Below, one piece after another: positions 52,401-64,000 of a stretch of DNA of 64,000 bases. Origin of the DNA: Limanda limanda (lineage: Eukaryota > Chordata > Actinopteri > Pleuronectiformes > Pleuronectidae); contig NC_083648.1 in NCBI RefSeq assembly GCF_963576545.1, positions 18,647,154 through 18,711,153 of the forward strand, read 5' to 3'. Numbering within the stretch: position 1 is the stretch's first letter; every line of letters starts with the position of its first letter. The notes below the pieces were generated by a model. The model was not told where the DNA came from. It worked only from the letters and a program-made list of their open reading frames with translations, and searched no databases. The position numbers and the translations under genes are program-made.

Positions 52401-55400
52401 AGTTGTCAGATTAGGAGTCAACTTGTCACCCAGAGGGTATTGTGTTTTACACTTGCTGAATGCTGCATTGCTTAACCTGGTCAGCCGGACATATTAAGGG
52501 ATCAAAGCCATACTCAGCATTGACATATTCTTTAAAGATCATCTCAGTTGTATTAGACAGAAGATGTTTTACCTGCCACTCAAACCTGTGGGCCAGACGT
52601 CTGTGTTTGTTTGCAACAGCCTCTTTGTAGATGTTTTTCAAATAAACCTTTTGTCCAGGAAGTAAACAGGCAGAGGGAGTGACGCGATACATTTACTCCA
52701 TTACATGTACTTGAGTAGTTTTTCCAGTAAATTTTACTTCTGAGAGTTGATGTTTTGCGGAATAATTCGTACTCCTAACTAGTTACATTTATGATGGAAT
52801 AAAATTACCTCTACTCCATTAAATTGAGCCAGACACTTCTCGCTCCTATTCCATTTCTATGATTTATATATTTTTACACTCGCTGAGTGGATCTGTAAGG
52901 GTCTGTGGTATGATCACCGTATTTCCTTGAATAAAAGAACAGCTTGATGCGCAACTATTTGCCAGGAAACTACACTATGAAACAGGCATCTTCAGGTCCT
53001 ACGATAACACAAAAAATCTTGTTAAACCAGCAGAAATGTTGGAGTGCTTTTACTTTGAAAGGAGAAAAGAAAGTGTTGCAAATATTTAGGTTTATGGCCT
53101 GTTCAACAGATAAACATTAAAACTGTGGTGAAAGATCATTTTATTTTAATATAATTTATTTTCTACTCTGCTGTGAAAAATGTCTTTGTTTAATTTATTG
53201 CAATATTATTTTTATATGTGAATCTTCCTGTCTTGTTAATCAGTTGAACATTTTAAAGATGCAAATTAATGTTTAAAAGCAAACATTGCTTAACACAACA
53301 GAATGTATTTTGATAATTGCCTAGTTTTGAATATGTCACTTTATTAAGTACACTCAATGTGCACTTTACATTGTTATTACCTCTTAATATCCTGATTGAA
53401 TGCAATGCTTTCTAATGAAGCTACTCACTACTTGAGTAGTTCTTTATGGTATACTTTTTTACCCTTACTCAAGTACCTATTTTTACGAGTACTTTTACTT
53501 CTACTTATGTTATTGTAATATATACTATGAAGTAACAATGGTTTTACTTGAGCACTGTTTCTCTTTATTCTACCCACCACTGTAAACAGGAAATCAGTCT
53601 CACAATGAATTTTCATAAAAGGATTATTAGTGAAGGTCAAACCATTAGAAACCTTTTTGAATCAAGGCCACCTGACAAATGAAAGAGACCAGTGTGTTTT
53701 GACAACACATCTCCCTTTTTCAGGGTCAACAGTGTAATTTACTTGCATGTACATGTTTCCATCCACGTAGGGCTCCCTCATTGCACTTGTGCTCATTGCT
53801 CTAAGATTGAACACTATGTCACAGACCACACCGGAGGCTGTGGCTCAGGAGGTAAAGTAGGTCGTCTACTAATTAGCGGGTTGCTGGTTTGATCACTGAC
53901 TCCTCCAAGAATGGTAATGATGGAATGTTGGAGTAGAGAAGTGCTAGAAGCTTTTTATTAATGGGTGCATCAGTGTAACTTATATTATAAGATCTACGAT
54001 TTTTAATCCCCCTTAAGATTAGTGAAAATGTTCAAAAGAATATAATAAATGCTTGAACTTGCAATATACAGAAATTCCTGGATTCACCCCTTTGTCTTGA
54101 GCCACACCAGACTTTGACATCTTCTTTCTTGGCGCAATTCCCCATCCTTCTACCAAGTCTTCTGAAAATAGTTTTTTTTGCGTTACATCCATTTGACCAA
54201 CCATCAAACTAACAGACAGGGGTCAACACATAACCTTCTTGACCGAGGTAATAAATAACAAAAATACATTTATTCACTAGTAGTATCTGGTCTGTGTTAC
54301 TGATCACTGTTGTATCCTTTTTGTGTTGTTTTATGTTTTACATGGTGCGTAACCCTAACCTTTGACATGCTGGGCTTAAATTCTTGAAAACTCAGCTCTG
54401 TGATTAAAATATTGCAAATTCTAGTTTCCCTTACAAGCTTTTTCTCGAGCTTTTGACTTTATCCCACAGTCACGTCGCCTGTCCTGTTCCAAGCAACAAG
54501 AACTTTGTGGAAACTGCAGCAGCTAAAAAGACAAATAGTCTCCAGGGATCTCATAACAGGAAAAGAAGAATAGTGAGGATTAGACTTACATTTATTAGGC
54601 TGTCAGATCCAAAGCTCCACATGAATGCTGATGTTGCTCCGGATGTGCTGGGTGAGCAAATGAGCTGTGTGCTGAAAAGCTCTCCAAACCAGGAATGGAA
54701 CCACAATGAGCGTCCCTTAAAATACAATCCTTACGCATGCATCTTACCTACTTTTATACAAGTACCTTCTGGAGTGGTTTGCCCTTTTTAAATTATAGAT
54801 TTTCTTCTTTTCTTTTTCAATGTTCGAATCAATTCACATAATTAATCGGGATCTCACACCACATCCCTCACGATGACTCACGGCCCTCTAACCCTCACCC
54901 TCTGTCCTTCGCTCCCCCCACTCCTGCTCCCTCAGGTCTGGCCCAGTGCGCCGAGCTCTGCTGGCAGCTCCGAGGGCAGGCTGACAAGAGGCAGGTCCCC
55001 GGGGCCAAAGTGGCCCTGCAACACAACATAGGCTTAGGAGGAGCTGTCGTCGTGGCTCTCTACAGGATGGGATTCCCACAGGAGGCCGGGTGAGCAAGAT
55101 GCTTGTTTCTTCAACTGTTCGTGAACACCAGAAAAATTATATTTATAAAGTGTATATTTCTGTCATCATGTCCTCTGCTGTAGAAAATTGAGTTTTGATG
55201 TTATTTTTTGATAGTCTATCTATGTACTATTAGATTTTTTTTTAAAAATTGGTTCAAAAATACAATTCATTCAGCGACTTATTTTTGAACAGCAATATTG
55301 CGCCTTTTTTATTTTTTCAAACCAAGGCCCATTTCTCCAAGGTTTCACACAAACAAACAAACCTTCCTCAAATAAAATACTTCTTCAAATTCGTTGACGC

Positions 55401-58400
55401 TGCACCAAACAATTTAGTATTTTTTTCTTTTTTAATAAAAGTTAAAGAAGCACCAGATCATCATCACTTGATGTTGATTCGATCTTGATTTTTTTGTGTG
55501 TAATTCTTGTCACTACATCACCTCACACGTAATGTTTGCAAAACTATTGTGAGGTAGCACAGCATGTATTGCAATGTAATGCAAATATATTCTCTTAGAA
55601 ATTGTCGCAGTGAGCCGTCAAGATTCACATCTGATTGATTTGGAATGTGGTTCCTTTTATTTGCCGTGGATGTGCAAAGGCCTTGAGAAACATGTGTGTC
55701 TTTTACTACAACCTGTTTTGTTGTGTGTCCATTGACCGACAGTTGCACAGTTTTCTTCAACTACTACAGTTCCCAGCTCCTCTCATTGTTTGGCCATGTG
55801 TTGTACTGACATTACGCATCGCTTCATCCCCTCTTTTTTCTTTTCAGTTTTTTCTGAAATACTTCACAGCCTCACGTGTGATTGAATCTGTATGGAACCT
55901 CAGTGAGCTGGAGGTTATTTTGTTCACAGTTTGTGTCTTTCTTTTATTCCCCACAGGACCCACATTGGTGCGATGCCCACCAGCGCAGGCACCGGTCTGG
56001 AGGGTTTTAAATCCTACCCTATCTTCAAAGAGATTGAGAAACATTTACATGAGGTATTACAGCATTCTCTCACAAATACACATTACCCTCACACTTACGT
56101 GTAGCTACTCTATCTGATCTCATATAAACTGCATCTAATTAAATGCCGCCATATCTAAGAGTTGTTTTCGCTCCCTTTTTCTTGCTTTCAACGTACTTAG
56201 CAAATGTGACCATGACCAATGCAGAAAAGTAAAGGCTGCAAATCATAAATGAACCTGTGCAGTGGGCAGTTTATGGTCGTCAGTTGCTTTGATCCACTAA
56301 AGCAACACACAGCGTCACACCGACTGACCCGTGCATGATTGGACCATAAACATTTCATCATCATCAGCTCAGGTTCAGGACCATATAATGCAGTCTTTAT
56401 GCCATTAAATGTACAGTGGAATTCATAGCGAGCAAGATCCCACATTGTCCATCATTTTATAAATATACATATTTACATATACAGCACCAATAAAACAATA
56501 ATTTATATTTAATTTGTGAAGCACCTCAACAAATGTAACACAATAGTTTATATTGTACAGTATATGAATACAGAAAGGAGTGACAGCTCTAAAATTGAAA
56601 GGCAAGACAAACACATATTAGCTGTATATAAGTGGATATTGTATTATTTGCATTTATACATAGACATACAAAATATTTAATTTAACAAGCATTGAGGCTG
56701 TTTTCTTTTACATGTATGGAACAGTTTTTCATTCAGGTCAACACATTGATTAATGTTTGAGCCTCCGATGCCACCGCTGGATGCGGTTGCCTCGGGCGTT
56801 GACTCCTCATCTCGTTCCAAACCCTCGGGGTGCAGAGATGAGCAGCTGAGGACACCTTGATGATGCGTGGGAATGGCTAGTTGTGAAGTCAGTTGCCGTA
56901 GGGCGATGGATTTCACTTCCCCACATGAGGGTTCACGCTCCCTGCATTTGTCAACATGACAACAAACACCAAATGTCATCCCCTCACTGATGGATTGTTA
57001 GAGTGTTGCTCTGAAACGCTGCAGGAATTTGAGTTTGTTAGGTGGTTCCAAGTATCGGTCAAATTTCTCTAGAACAGATACTGTATAAGTGTATGGCTCA
57101 AGACTTTTTCAAAAGTAATGTATTAATCAAACAGTACGTGTCATGTTAGAGGTGGTATATTAGAGGATCAATTTGTCGTCTTCATTGAAATGAGGAAGGT
57201 GCAGCATCTTTGTAAGTTGTACTTTAGTTTATGTTTCACAAATAAGAAAATACTTTGAATTATTTGGCACAACAACAGCACATTATCTTTAGTATCAGGA
57301 CCCACTTCTTAAGAGAGAACCACGCAGGAAGTTGCCTCTTTTGTAGAGGAGGAAATGTTTGGTAGTGGTCGATTGTGAAGTCATCATCGGTTACATCTGA
57401 TATTCAAAGAGCTTTCGTAGTTATTCAAAAAATTCAGACTTTGGAGCCTGAAGAAGTGGAACTCTGGCTGATTATTTCTCAAACTTTCTTCTCAATTCCA
57501 ACTTTCTTCTTGTAATATTACCACATTAATCTCAAATTATTATTTTTTTCTTCAATATGGCCCTAATACTATGCCGTAAACATATACAAGGTTCTTCTGA
57601 GTGTGTTTCCCTGGACGTCCTCTGCACAAACATACCACTCTGCAATAAGAACACAGTGTAGAGATGTCACCAGGTGAGGAAAAGGTTAATGGAAAGGATT
57701 CTGGGTTCAAACCTGACCACCAACCTTTCTGTGAGGAGGTTGCATGTTCTTGCTGCGTCTGCTTGGGTTTTCTCAGTGTACACGGCCCTCCTCCCACAGT
57801 CCAAAGACAAACAGTTTAGCTCATTAGGAACTGAAAATTGCCCGGTGGTGGAAGTGATAATAATTGTCTCTGTGTTTTCATCCTGTGATGTTTTGGTGAC
57901 CTGTCCTCTTAACCAATGGCAGCTGGTCAGCTCCTGCCCCTGCCACCCTCAAAGTATAAGCGGTGTAGATAATGGATAGATGCCATCGGGTCAGCAGCGT
58001 TGAGGTTCAATTTACTTGTGCGTGGTGGTGAAATGTGGGTGGACAAAAATCAAAAGACTGAATGGTTAGCCAGTCCATATGAACATTCCAACGCTGAAGC
58101 TCGCAGTCTTCACAATGAAGGATACACAATATGCAATCAAAATGTCCTTGGATAAGACGTCACACCTTCTGTCAAACAGCCTGAACAATGTAGTGACTCA
58201 TTTCACCGGGTCAGGCGCTGTCAACCTAACAGCTCCTTTATTTTGTTGTAGTTTACCCTGTATATTAGCAGCAAAGAACATTTCACATAGGTGGTTATTT
58301 TCAGAGACTTTCAAGACTTCACATGACAAGGGATGTCTTGATAACATCCACCAATAATGTCACAATAATGATTTAATTGAACGTTTCGATTCTTGCAGGA

Positions 58401-61400
58401 GGGAGAGCAGCTTGTCAAGAAGGTCGGGGGAGTGTTTGCGTTTAAAGTGAGGGATGGACCCGATGGGAAGGAGGCGACTTGGGTCGTGGATGTGAAAAGC
58501 GGCAAAGGTTCGGTCACCAATGACCCAGGTACGTGTCTGTATGGAGATGTGTGATTTCAGATTTTATTGTTGTGACAGCAGTGGGATTCAAAATAGACAT
58601 ATAAAAATGTGTTTCTTTGTCCTTATTCCCCCACTTTTCTGTCTCTGGGGTGATGCATTGTGTTCTGTCACTTCACTGAAAGAGCAACGGGATCCTCAGT
58701 GATGCAGCTTTTAATACATGCTGTGAAATAAATGTCAGTCCGACCGGGAAAAGAAGTGAGGCTTGCCCGGCCCGTTTCCTCTCAGCAGCAGGATGAACAA
58801 TGAAAGGATCAGATTTAATTGTTATGGCTTCCGATGCTAGAGATTTGCTTTGTCTGTCTGGTTTTGTTTAAGTCCACTGCAGTTCCAGTAAACTCAGGGT
58901 ATGTCTAACACTCTGTGAAGTCATGAAGTTTTAACAAAAACTTGAAATGGCTTATTTGATGGATTTGATGATATTGCTGATTTGCACATCAAAATGTAGA
59001 ACTTACTAAATTAAACTCACAATTTGCAACACCCACAAACACTGACAGTTCCTGAAACCACATATTTACCTCCTGTTTTCATTTGTTTGTCTGTCTGTTA
59101 GTTAGCAGGATTACATAGAAACTCCTGGACAGATTACCGTGACACCTGGTGGACAGATGTGGTATGTGTCTGGAAGGAAACCATTATATTGGGGGGGTGC
59201 ACATGCACAAACGTCCCTCTCATGGGAGACAAGTTCTCCCATGAGAGAGAGGGAACTGCTATGAAGTCAGTCTGTCTGCGTGGTCTGTATAAACTTTATG
59301 GGTGGTAGCGTGAGCACATTGCAAATGGCCTTGCTTGGACCTCGGTAATGGAGCTAAGAAGCAAATTGGTAAAAAAATGATTCCTCTTTTCATTTGTGCT
59401 GATATACTAGATTGATTTACAGCTGACATGTGACGTGTAAGATCAATTCTAATCAGAACAGTAACAATAATTAATGTATTTGTATCGCACCTTTAAAAAA
59501 CAGGTTTACGGAGTTCAGACACATACAAAGAAGACGCAGGATACTCAAGGGGAAAAATGCATTCACGCTAATAAATATGCTTTTATTTATCAATAGTTTT
59601 TTTAGAAGAGAGCCTTATGTAAAAATGGTGACGAAAAATTAAAAGATGGTATAACGTTAAAGCAAATGAGTAGGAATAAAAAGATAAACATGAAATGGAT
59701 TTTAAAAGTGATTTAAAAGAAGTCACTGAATCTATAACTCTATTCTGTACATTAATGCAACATATTATTTAAGGACTGGGAAATGAGCAATTCATAACAT
59801 ACACACTTCTACAGAAAAAAAAACATGTCTTCAACAGATTTGATGCCTCAGGCATTACGATGATGTACGAACATGCCTGAGGCATCAAATCTGTAAATCA
59901 TCGTAATGCCTGAATGCTTATTTTTATGATGATGGAGACAGGTTTTTTTCTTTCTATAACATCATTGACACAAGATGTCACACAGGATCAGACCAAACTC
60001 AACCCCTTGTTCTAGTATTCAGCCAAACATCTGAGGCTACATCCATGCTACTATGTTTTAGTTTGAAACAGAACTGAAACGATTTTCTGTATAAATTTAA
60101 ATCCCCTTTCATTCTAAGACACCTAGGCCAGCGAAGGCCATGGTGTGTCCCAAAAGACCCAATCAGGGGTTGGGAGTTTCTACATCATCTAAGTTTCAAA
60201 CTAAGATTTGATCAGCAGTGTTTCTTCTTGCTACATTTTCAAATGAAAACATATTAGTACGGATGTAGCCTTAAATGACGTTTTTAGGCAGAAAGCTAGT
60301 GGCTTCAGGTTTCGTTAGGGGGTTTCCTGCCATGATGTCATTGCAGTCTACTGTATGTAACTGGTCATAGAATTTGAGGGGGTACTCAAGAAATTGTCAT
60401 TGCTGTCGTATCACATTATCGGCGGTTTTCTGGTGGCGGCCCCTTAGCTTGGGACCCCAGGTGATCGCCTGCTTCGATCCCCTTGTTGCGACGCTCTTGG
60501 TTACCTCACTATATCTTAAGCTTTATTAATGTTCAAAACCTTGTTGAGTGGTTAATGGACTGCATTCACGGCCCCTCAAAGTGACATTCGCAGCAGCTCA
60601 CATTTAGACCTCAGAATACATGAACACATTAGTCACAAAGCTTTCTGAATGGATGCCTCAGTCAAAGAGTGCATTTAACTTACAACATAGAACATGTTTT
60701 TGCGCTAATGGACCGCGTCATCAAAATGCCACGTGTACTCTCAAGTACTTTCTACATGGTTTTGTCTCATTTATCTGGAAAACAAATAAGTTCATGCTTC
60801 TTTTTTTGTCTTAGATAAAAAGGCAGACTGCTCCTTGTCCATGTGTGACAAGGATCTTCCGGATTTGATGACAGGAAAGCTGAACCCACAAAGTGTATGT
60901 ATCAGTATAATTAAGAAACTATACATTTGTTTTTTCAATGTACGATTTCTATCTACCTCTATCTACGACTTCCAGAAATGTCTGTATGTGGAACGAATAT
61001 CTCAGGAACTGTTTATCTCATCAGCTTCCCACATGTGTATTGTTAAGGACCCAAGGATGTACAGTGTTAGGTTCAGTATTAATTCACTTTGAATACACAG
61101 GGGAACAGCTCTCTGTGCAGCAGTCGGGAAACAGCTTCAGGGTTCTGTGGACTGAGACTTGCAGTTGATTATTACTCGCTGCAGCTCAATTACCATGGGT
61201 CATAGGTCAAGAAAACTGCAACCAGGATTACCGCAGGCCAAGCAAACCATTCCAAACACGTAGGTTTGGAACGGCCACTGCTCGAGTTTTGTTAAATGTA
61301 TAAAATTTCTTAAATTTACTATGAAAAACAATATTCTATTTCGATGACATTAGATTAAATACAGTTCAGGTCACTTCCACACCTGTATTTGGTTTGTTTG

Positions 61401-61958
61401 ACTGGGATAATGAGAAATAAAGAAAGAAATGCTGATTTTAAAACAGTTAGTGGTCACTGATTGGGCAGTTTTTTCAGTTGTCATGGCACATTTTCAGCTC
61501 TTCATGGATTTACATGGCGAAATCAAATTCTCGTTATTGTAAGTCATGCCTCACGTTATGTATTTTTTTATCTACTGGTGTTGTCAAGCATATGAACATT
61601 ATTAATAGAGACTGCACAAATAATAGGATTTTTTACATTCACAAAATGCACACGTTGCCATGGTTACAAAATGATCTCGTATAAATATAATCTACACTGA
61701 ATACAAACTGCAGTTCAACAGTTCAACATACCCAGGATATCTTTCCGATATCCGGGTGAACTTAACCTAACAATCGCAGTCCGGCTTGTTTTTTTGTGAC
61801 AATATTTAAGTATTTCCCATATTGAGTCTTGTATGAAACCTTTTTCTGTCCTGTCTTCTCAGGCGTTCTTTGAAGGGAAGCTGAAGATCACTGGAAACAT
61901 GGGGATGGCTCTGAAGCTGCAGAGTCTGCAGATTAAACCAGGCCAGGCCAAACTGTGA
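43473..61958 (+). CDS. scp2: sterol carrier protein 2 / peroxisomal 3-oxoacyl-CoA thiolase (SCPx)
   Basis: SCPx cleaves branched-chain 3-oxoacyl-CoAs, including bile-acid intermediates, in peroxisomes; its C-terminal SCP2 domain carries sterols and acyl-CoA. Sixteen coding exons: 43473-43532, 44735-44792, 44902-44973, 45348-45479, 45695-45759, 46030-46156, 46288-46351, 46827-46913, 47025-47175, 47387-47534, 50265-50372, 54936-55089, 55957-56053, 58399-58528, 60815-60894 and 61863-61958, giving 542 residues (human 547). The thiolase domain (about 1-400) shows active-site Cys91 in [10 protein letters not shown], the [10 protein letters not shown] motif and [14 protein letters not shown]. The SCP2 domain (about 425-542) ends in the PTS1 signal AKL. 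Met402 (55067-55069, MGFPQEAG) matches the start of the shorter pro-SCP2 product known in mammals. Intron 10 holds a decayed LINE, and introns 11 and 14 hold other repeats. Confidence 0.96.
46407..46480 (+). repeat. teleost repeat fragment in scp2 intron 7
   Basis: The AATCAGAATCTGCTTTTTTG / GCCAAGTATGTGCGCAGATA phrase, ending in GAGGAATTTTCACAG, is a diverged copy of a common teleost repeat tail. Confidence 0.55.
47605..49150 (+). pseudogene. reverse transcriptase remnant of the LINE
   Basis: Two frames carry the remnant, 47605-48555 and 48659-49150. They are separated by an internal stop and a frameshift. Residues typical of non-LTR reverse transcriptases remain (FADDTTI, then [17 protein letters not shown] and [20 protein letters not shown]). 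No intact first ORF is present. Confidence 0.85.
49341..49386 (+). repeat. heptamer tandem repeat (TATGTTA)n in the LINE 3' end
   Basis: About six head-to-tail copies of TATGTTA. They lie between the LINE coding remnant and its TTTGA tail. Confidence 0.9.
51298..51310 (+). promoter_or_regulatory. CTCF-like motif in scp2 intron 11
   Basis: CCACCAGGTGGCA fits the core of the CTCF consensus (CCASYAGRKGGCA). It lies in a relatively complex, repeat-free part of the 4.6-kb intron 11. Occupancy is not known. Confidence 0.35.
52690..53582 (-). mobile_element. probable non-autonomous DNA element in scp2 intron 11
   Basis: Read on the minus strand it begins CAGTGGTGGGTAGAATAA and continues with repeated CTCAAGTA and GTACTTGAGTA motifs. 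The opposite end also carries ACTTGAGTAGTTTTTCCAGT. This terminal phrase is familiar from abundant teleost DNA transposon relics. Internal sequence is AT-rich with no coding frame. Target duplications are not clear. Confidence 0.55.
53831..53915 (+). repeat. tRNA-derived SINE-like fragment
   Basis: GCTGTGGCTCAGGAGGTAAA followed by GGTCGTCTACTAATTAGCGG and GGTTGCTGGTTTGATCAC resembles a teleost repeat with a tRNA-like A box and degraded B box. The arms do not pair as in a tRNA, so it is not called as a tRNA gene. Confidence 0.5.
55067..55069 (+). other. scp2: probable internal start codon for pro-SCP2
   Basis: Met402 of SCPx begins MGFPQEAG, at the position where mammalian pro-SCP2 starts (MGFPEA). 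Starting here gives 141 residues containing the whole lipid-transfer domain and the AKL peroxisomal signal. In mammals it is produced from an internal promoter; a promoter here is inferred, not seen. Confidence 0.6.
57651..57985 (+). repeat. teleost interspersed repeat, copy B (opposite orientation to copy A)
   Basis: The stretch CTTTCTGTGAGGAGGTTGCA, CCCTCCTCCCACAGTCCAAA, GGTGACCTGTCC and AAGTATAAGCGGTGTAGATA, then ATGGATAGATGCC, is a diverged copy of the family at 14461-14826. It lies in scp2 intron 13. Confidence 0.7.
59090..59190 (+). repeat. short teleost repeat-like phrase in scp2 intron 14
   Basis: GCAGGATTACATAGAAACTC followed by TGGACAGATT and ACACCTGGTGGACAGATG resembles a short conserved phrase present in many fish intergenic repeats. 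The class is unknown to me. Confidence 0.35.
59466..59560 (+). repeat. LINE 3'-tail fragment in scp2 intron 14
   Basis: TATTTGTATCGCACCTTTAA and the following ~60 bases resemble the tail sequence of teleost LINEs also seen at 14845-14920. Confidence 0.4.
59834..59913 (+). repeat. nested perfect inverted repeats (two alternative hairpins)
   Basis: A perfect 22-bp stem (59834-59855 with 59873-59894, 17-base loop) overlaps a second perfect 17-bp stem (59848-59864 with 59897-59913). The two share the left-arm bases 59848-59855 and so cannot form together. They lie in scp2 intron 14 on the transcribed strand. Confidence 0.9.
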
Positions 61959-62471
61959 GACCCCGAGTCAGCTTGTTATCCTCTGAGTAAAAGCTCCAAT
62001 ATAAATCAATTCTTGATATCTCCTTCTGAAACTGTAATTTTGCTGCTAAACAACCTCACATAACATAACATAACTCATTATGTCATTTAAGTTCCAACTC
62101 AAGCTTCTAATTTGACATCCTTGCATAGTGTGTTCAGAGTGAATTAATGAATAGCTTTTATAATCATTGTTGCATCTTGGCCCATCACCTTTCAATCTGA
62201 TGTGAATGACGACATATTGAGTCTGCAGGAGCTGCTTCTTTATATGCAACATCATTGACAATTTAGAAAATGAGTTTAGCTTCACTGTTTGTCTAAAATC
62301 TTACCTGTGGTTTAAAGGCATTTTTGACTTCAAACATTTTCATAGATTTTCTATAGAGCATATAAATCAATGAAATATGTGTGTCTGTATATACTTACAA
62401 TTCCTTGAAAATAACATCTTCTGGTATGTTTGTCCCTTTAAAGACGGCCTTGTCAATAATATAAATAATTA

Positions 62472-62477
62472 AATAAA
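62472..62477 (+). terminator. scp2: scp2 polyadenylation signal AATAAA
   Basis: AATAAA lies about 515 bases past the scp2 stop codon and is the first canonical signal downstream. Confidence 0.6.
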
Positions 62478-62499
62478 TGTTCACTACCTTTGTGTTCAT

Positions 62500-64000
62500 T
62501 CCTTATTAACAAGAGTTTAAGCTTTACAAATGTAATGGTGTGAAATTCAGATATTCAGATTCTCATTTTAGGGTCATACTCAAATGGTTGAGCCAATAAT
62601 CTCTTTCACTGGGATGTACTTTTTGTCGGTATAAATGGTTTTAGTAGCCTAATAAAAATTAGAACTTGTTTGTAAGCACTTGTGATGGGGGCAACATGTC
62701 ACCACTATATTTTTACAGCTGTCTGAGCCTGAGCAAAGAGCAGTGACAAGAACACTGCAACAAAACAACAATCACACAGTGGGTCAGTTATTATCCTCGC
62801 TCTCTGCTGTCTGATTTATTTATGTAGTATGTCCTCATGGAGAATGAGGAGGTCAATGACTCTACAATAAATCCTTTCCATTTGCGTGTCAGGGGGCTTT
62901 TCCTTTTAAAATTGTCTGTGAGAGGGATGTTTTAAATGCAGGAGCTGGGAATCAAACCCACAACCTGCTGGTTATTGACTCCAGCTACTGATCTATAGCC
63001 GCCCACAACAAACCTAAAAGACCCAGCATTGTTGTCCTGCTGATTGAACGTTTTAGAGATTCAAACAGTTTAAGTTTGTTTGGAATAAAGCCAATCCTAT
63101 TTTAATTGCAATGAATGGCAGCTAAAGCTTTGCTGCACATACGAGCATCATAAAAATATTTAAAAATGTTAGTCCTCTGTATTCAGCATCCGGCCTGTAG
63201 CTCCAGCTCAGTTTCCCCTGGTCAGACAAAGGGAATTCAGTTTTCAAATTTTTTCTCCATCTGTGTCCCACTTCCCTCCTCCAATTTTTTCCTCCATTTG
63301 TCCGTTTATTTTTTACCTACCGCTGTCCACCTTCTGCAAGAACCAGCCTGTGTCACTAATTGCATCTCTTTCCACCCCCTCCACCCCGACCTCTTCCATT
63401 CTGTCCCTCTGCCAGGTGGTTGGCCCTAACCAAATGGAAAAATATCCAGAGGCTGCTCAGGGCCTCACGGCCGCCTGCCCCCTCCTCGCTGACCTTTTGC
63501 AGTGGGCTAATGGGTCTTTAGGAAATCCACAGTAGCAGCCGCAGTGGGAAGGGTGGGATGAGGGGAAGTGGAGCGGTGGCGTTAGCTGAGGATTTTCAGG
63601 CTCCATTCGCCTCGAGTCAACTTAAGAAGCTCAGCCGGCGCTCGAATAAGAAACCCTCGGCTCAAAGTCACAGACGTTTATATTTAAATATTAGCAACTC
63701 TGTTTGAATGGGACCCTTCAGTTCTGCAAAGGCCCGTCTCTGACTCTGACTCAGGGAATCAGTTCTGTGCATGAGTCGAAATTCATCATCTGGAAGTTAG
63801 AAGTGGCTGATGCTCTGAAGTCTGCCGTCTTTCATACAGACATTAATTCAGTAAACAAGTCAGCGTACAGAGCTGGAATCTAACAGCTGTACCCACTGGA
63901 GACGTTCTGTATTCGACCTTGACACCATAGACTTGAGACAGCAAGTTACCTTTTCAAAACTTAATTATTCATGTGTGTGTATGTGTGTGTTCTGTGTCTG
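62500..64000. other. region right of scp2, no gene called
   Basis: I could not support a gene here. A tRNA-like repeat fragment (AATCAAACCCACAACCTGCT) lies near 62950. The segment 63415-63535 has an acceptor-like pyrimidine tract and an open frame ending PEAAQGLTAACPLLADLLQW plus ANGSLGNPQ, but no partner exon and no recognised family. The window ends in a TG-rich tract. Confidence 0.45.

Noticed and set aside
53831..53915. tRNA gene
   Set aside because: A- and B-box-like sequences are present but the acceptor and anticodon stems do not pair, and the phrase matches a dispersed teleost repeat.

Overview
The window is nuclear DNA of a bony fish, most likely a teleost. The genes have GT-AG introns and vertebrate-type exon structure, their products closely resemble known vertebrate proteins, and the spaces between them carry repeat families I recognise from teleosts: an L2/Rex-like LINE, a hAT-type non-autonomous element, the GGGCCCGAGCAC-bounded repeat, and TG and TC microsatellites. 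I cannot name the species. Family identifications rest on remembered protein families and visible motifs, not on a database search. Exon boundaries were placed by hand from splice sites, reading phase and family alignment; every internal junction listed keeps the frame.

Eight host protein genes are supported. Left to right: nasp (minus, 7264 to 2676), an H1/H3-H4 histone chaperone; a ~1.5 kb hAT-like element; a homeobox-motif-rich stretch that may be a conserved enhancer; a single-coding-exon UDP-glucuronosyltransferase (minus, 14331 to 12751) lying between two halves of a teleost repeat; prdx1 (plus, 20400-22324); hormad1 (plus, 23730-26260); aldh9a1 (minus, 32653 to 27073); uck2 (plus, 33290-38097); czib (plus, 39736-42189); and scp2/SCPx (plus, 43473-61958), whose intron 10 holds a decayed LINE. 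The last ~1.5 kb shows no gene I can call.

The genes do not form one pathway. They are a mix of housekeeping functions (peroxide removal, carnitine-precursor aldehyde oxidation, pyrimidine salvage, peroxisomal thiolysis and lipid transfer, xenobiotic glucuronidation, histone supply) plus one meiotic gene, hormad1. From memory, the human counterparts of all the single-copy genes lie on chromosome 1 (nasp/prdx1, czib/scp2, aldh9a1/uck2 and hormad1 in separate blocks), so the window looks like a rearranged piece of one ancestral linkage group. aldh9a1 and uck2 are head to head with a 636-bp shared promoter. hormad1 and aldh9a1 are tail to tail with 3' ends that may overlap.

I found no new multi-gene system. 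The points most worth a second look are: the UGT gene sitting between complementary halves of a mobile repeat; Ser83 and Phe194 in Prdx1 together with an antioxidant-response-like element at its TATA promoter; a nested pair of perfect, mutually exclusive hairpins in an scp2 intron; a short Hormad1 C-terminus; a 54-bp coding repeat in nasp; and a probable conserved non-coding element near 11.0 kb.
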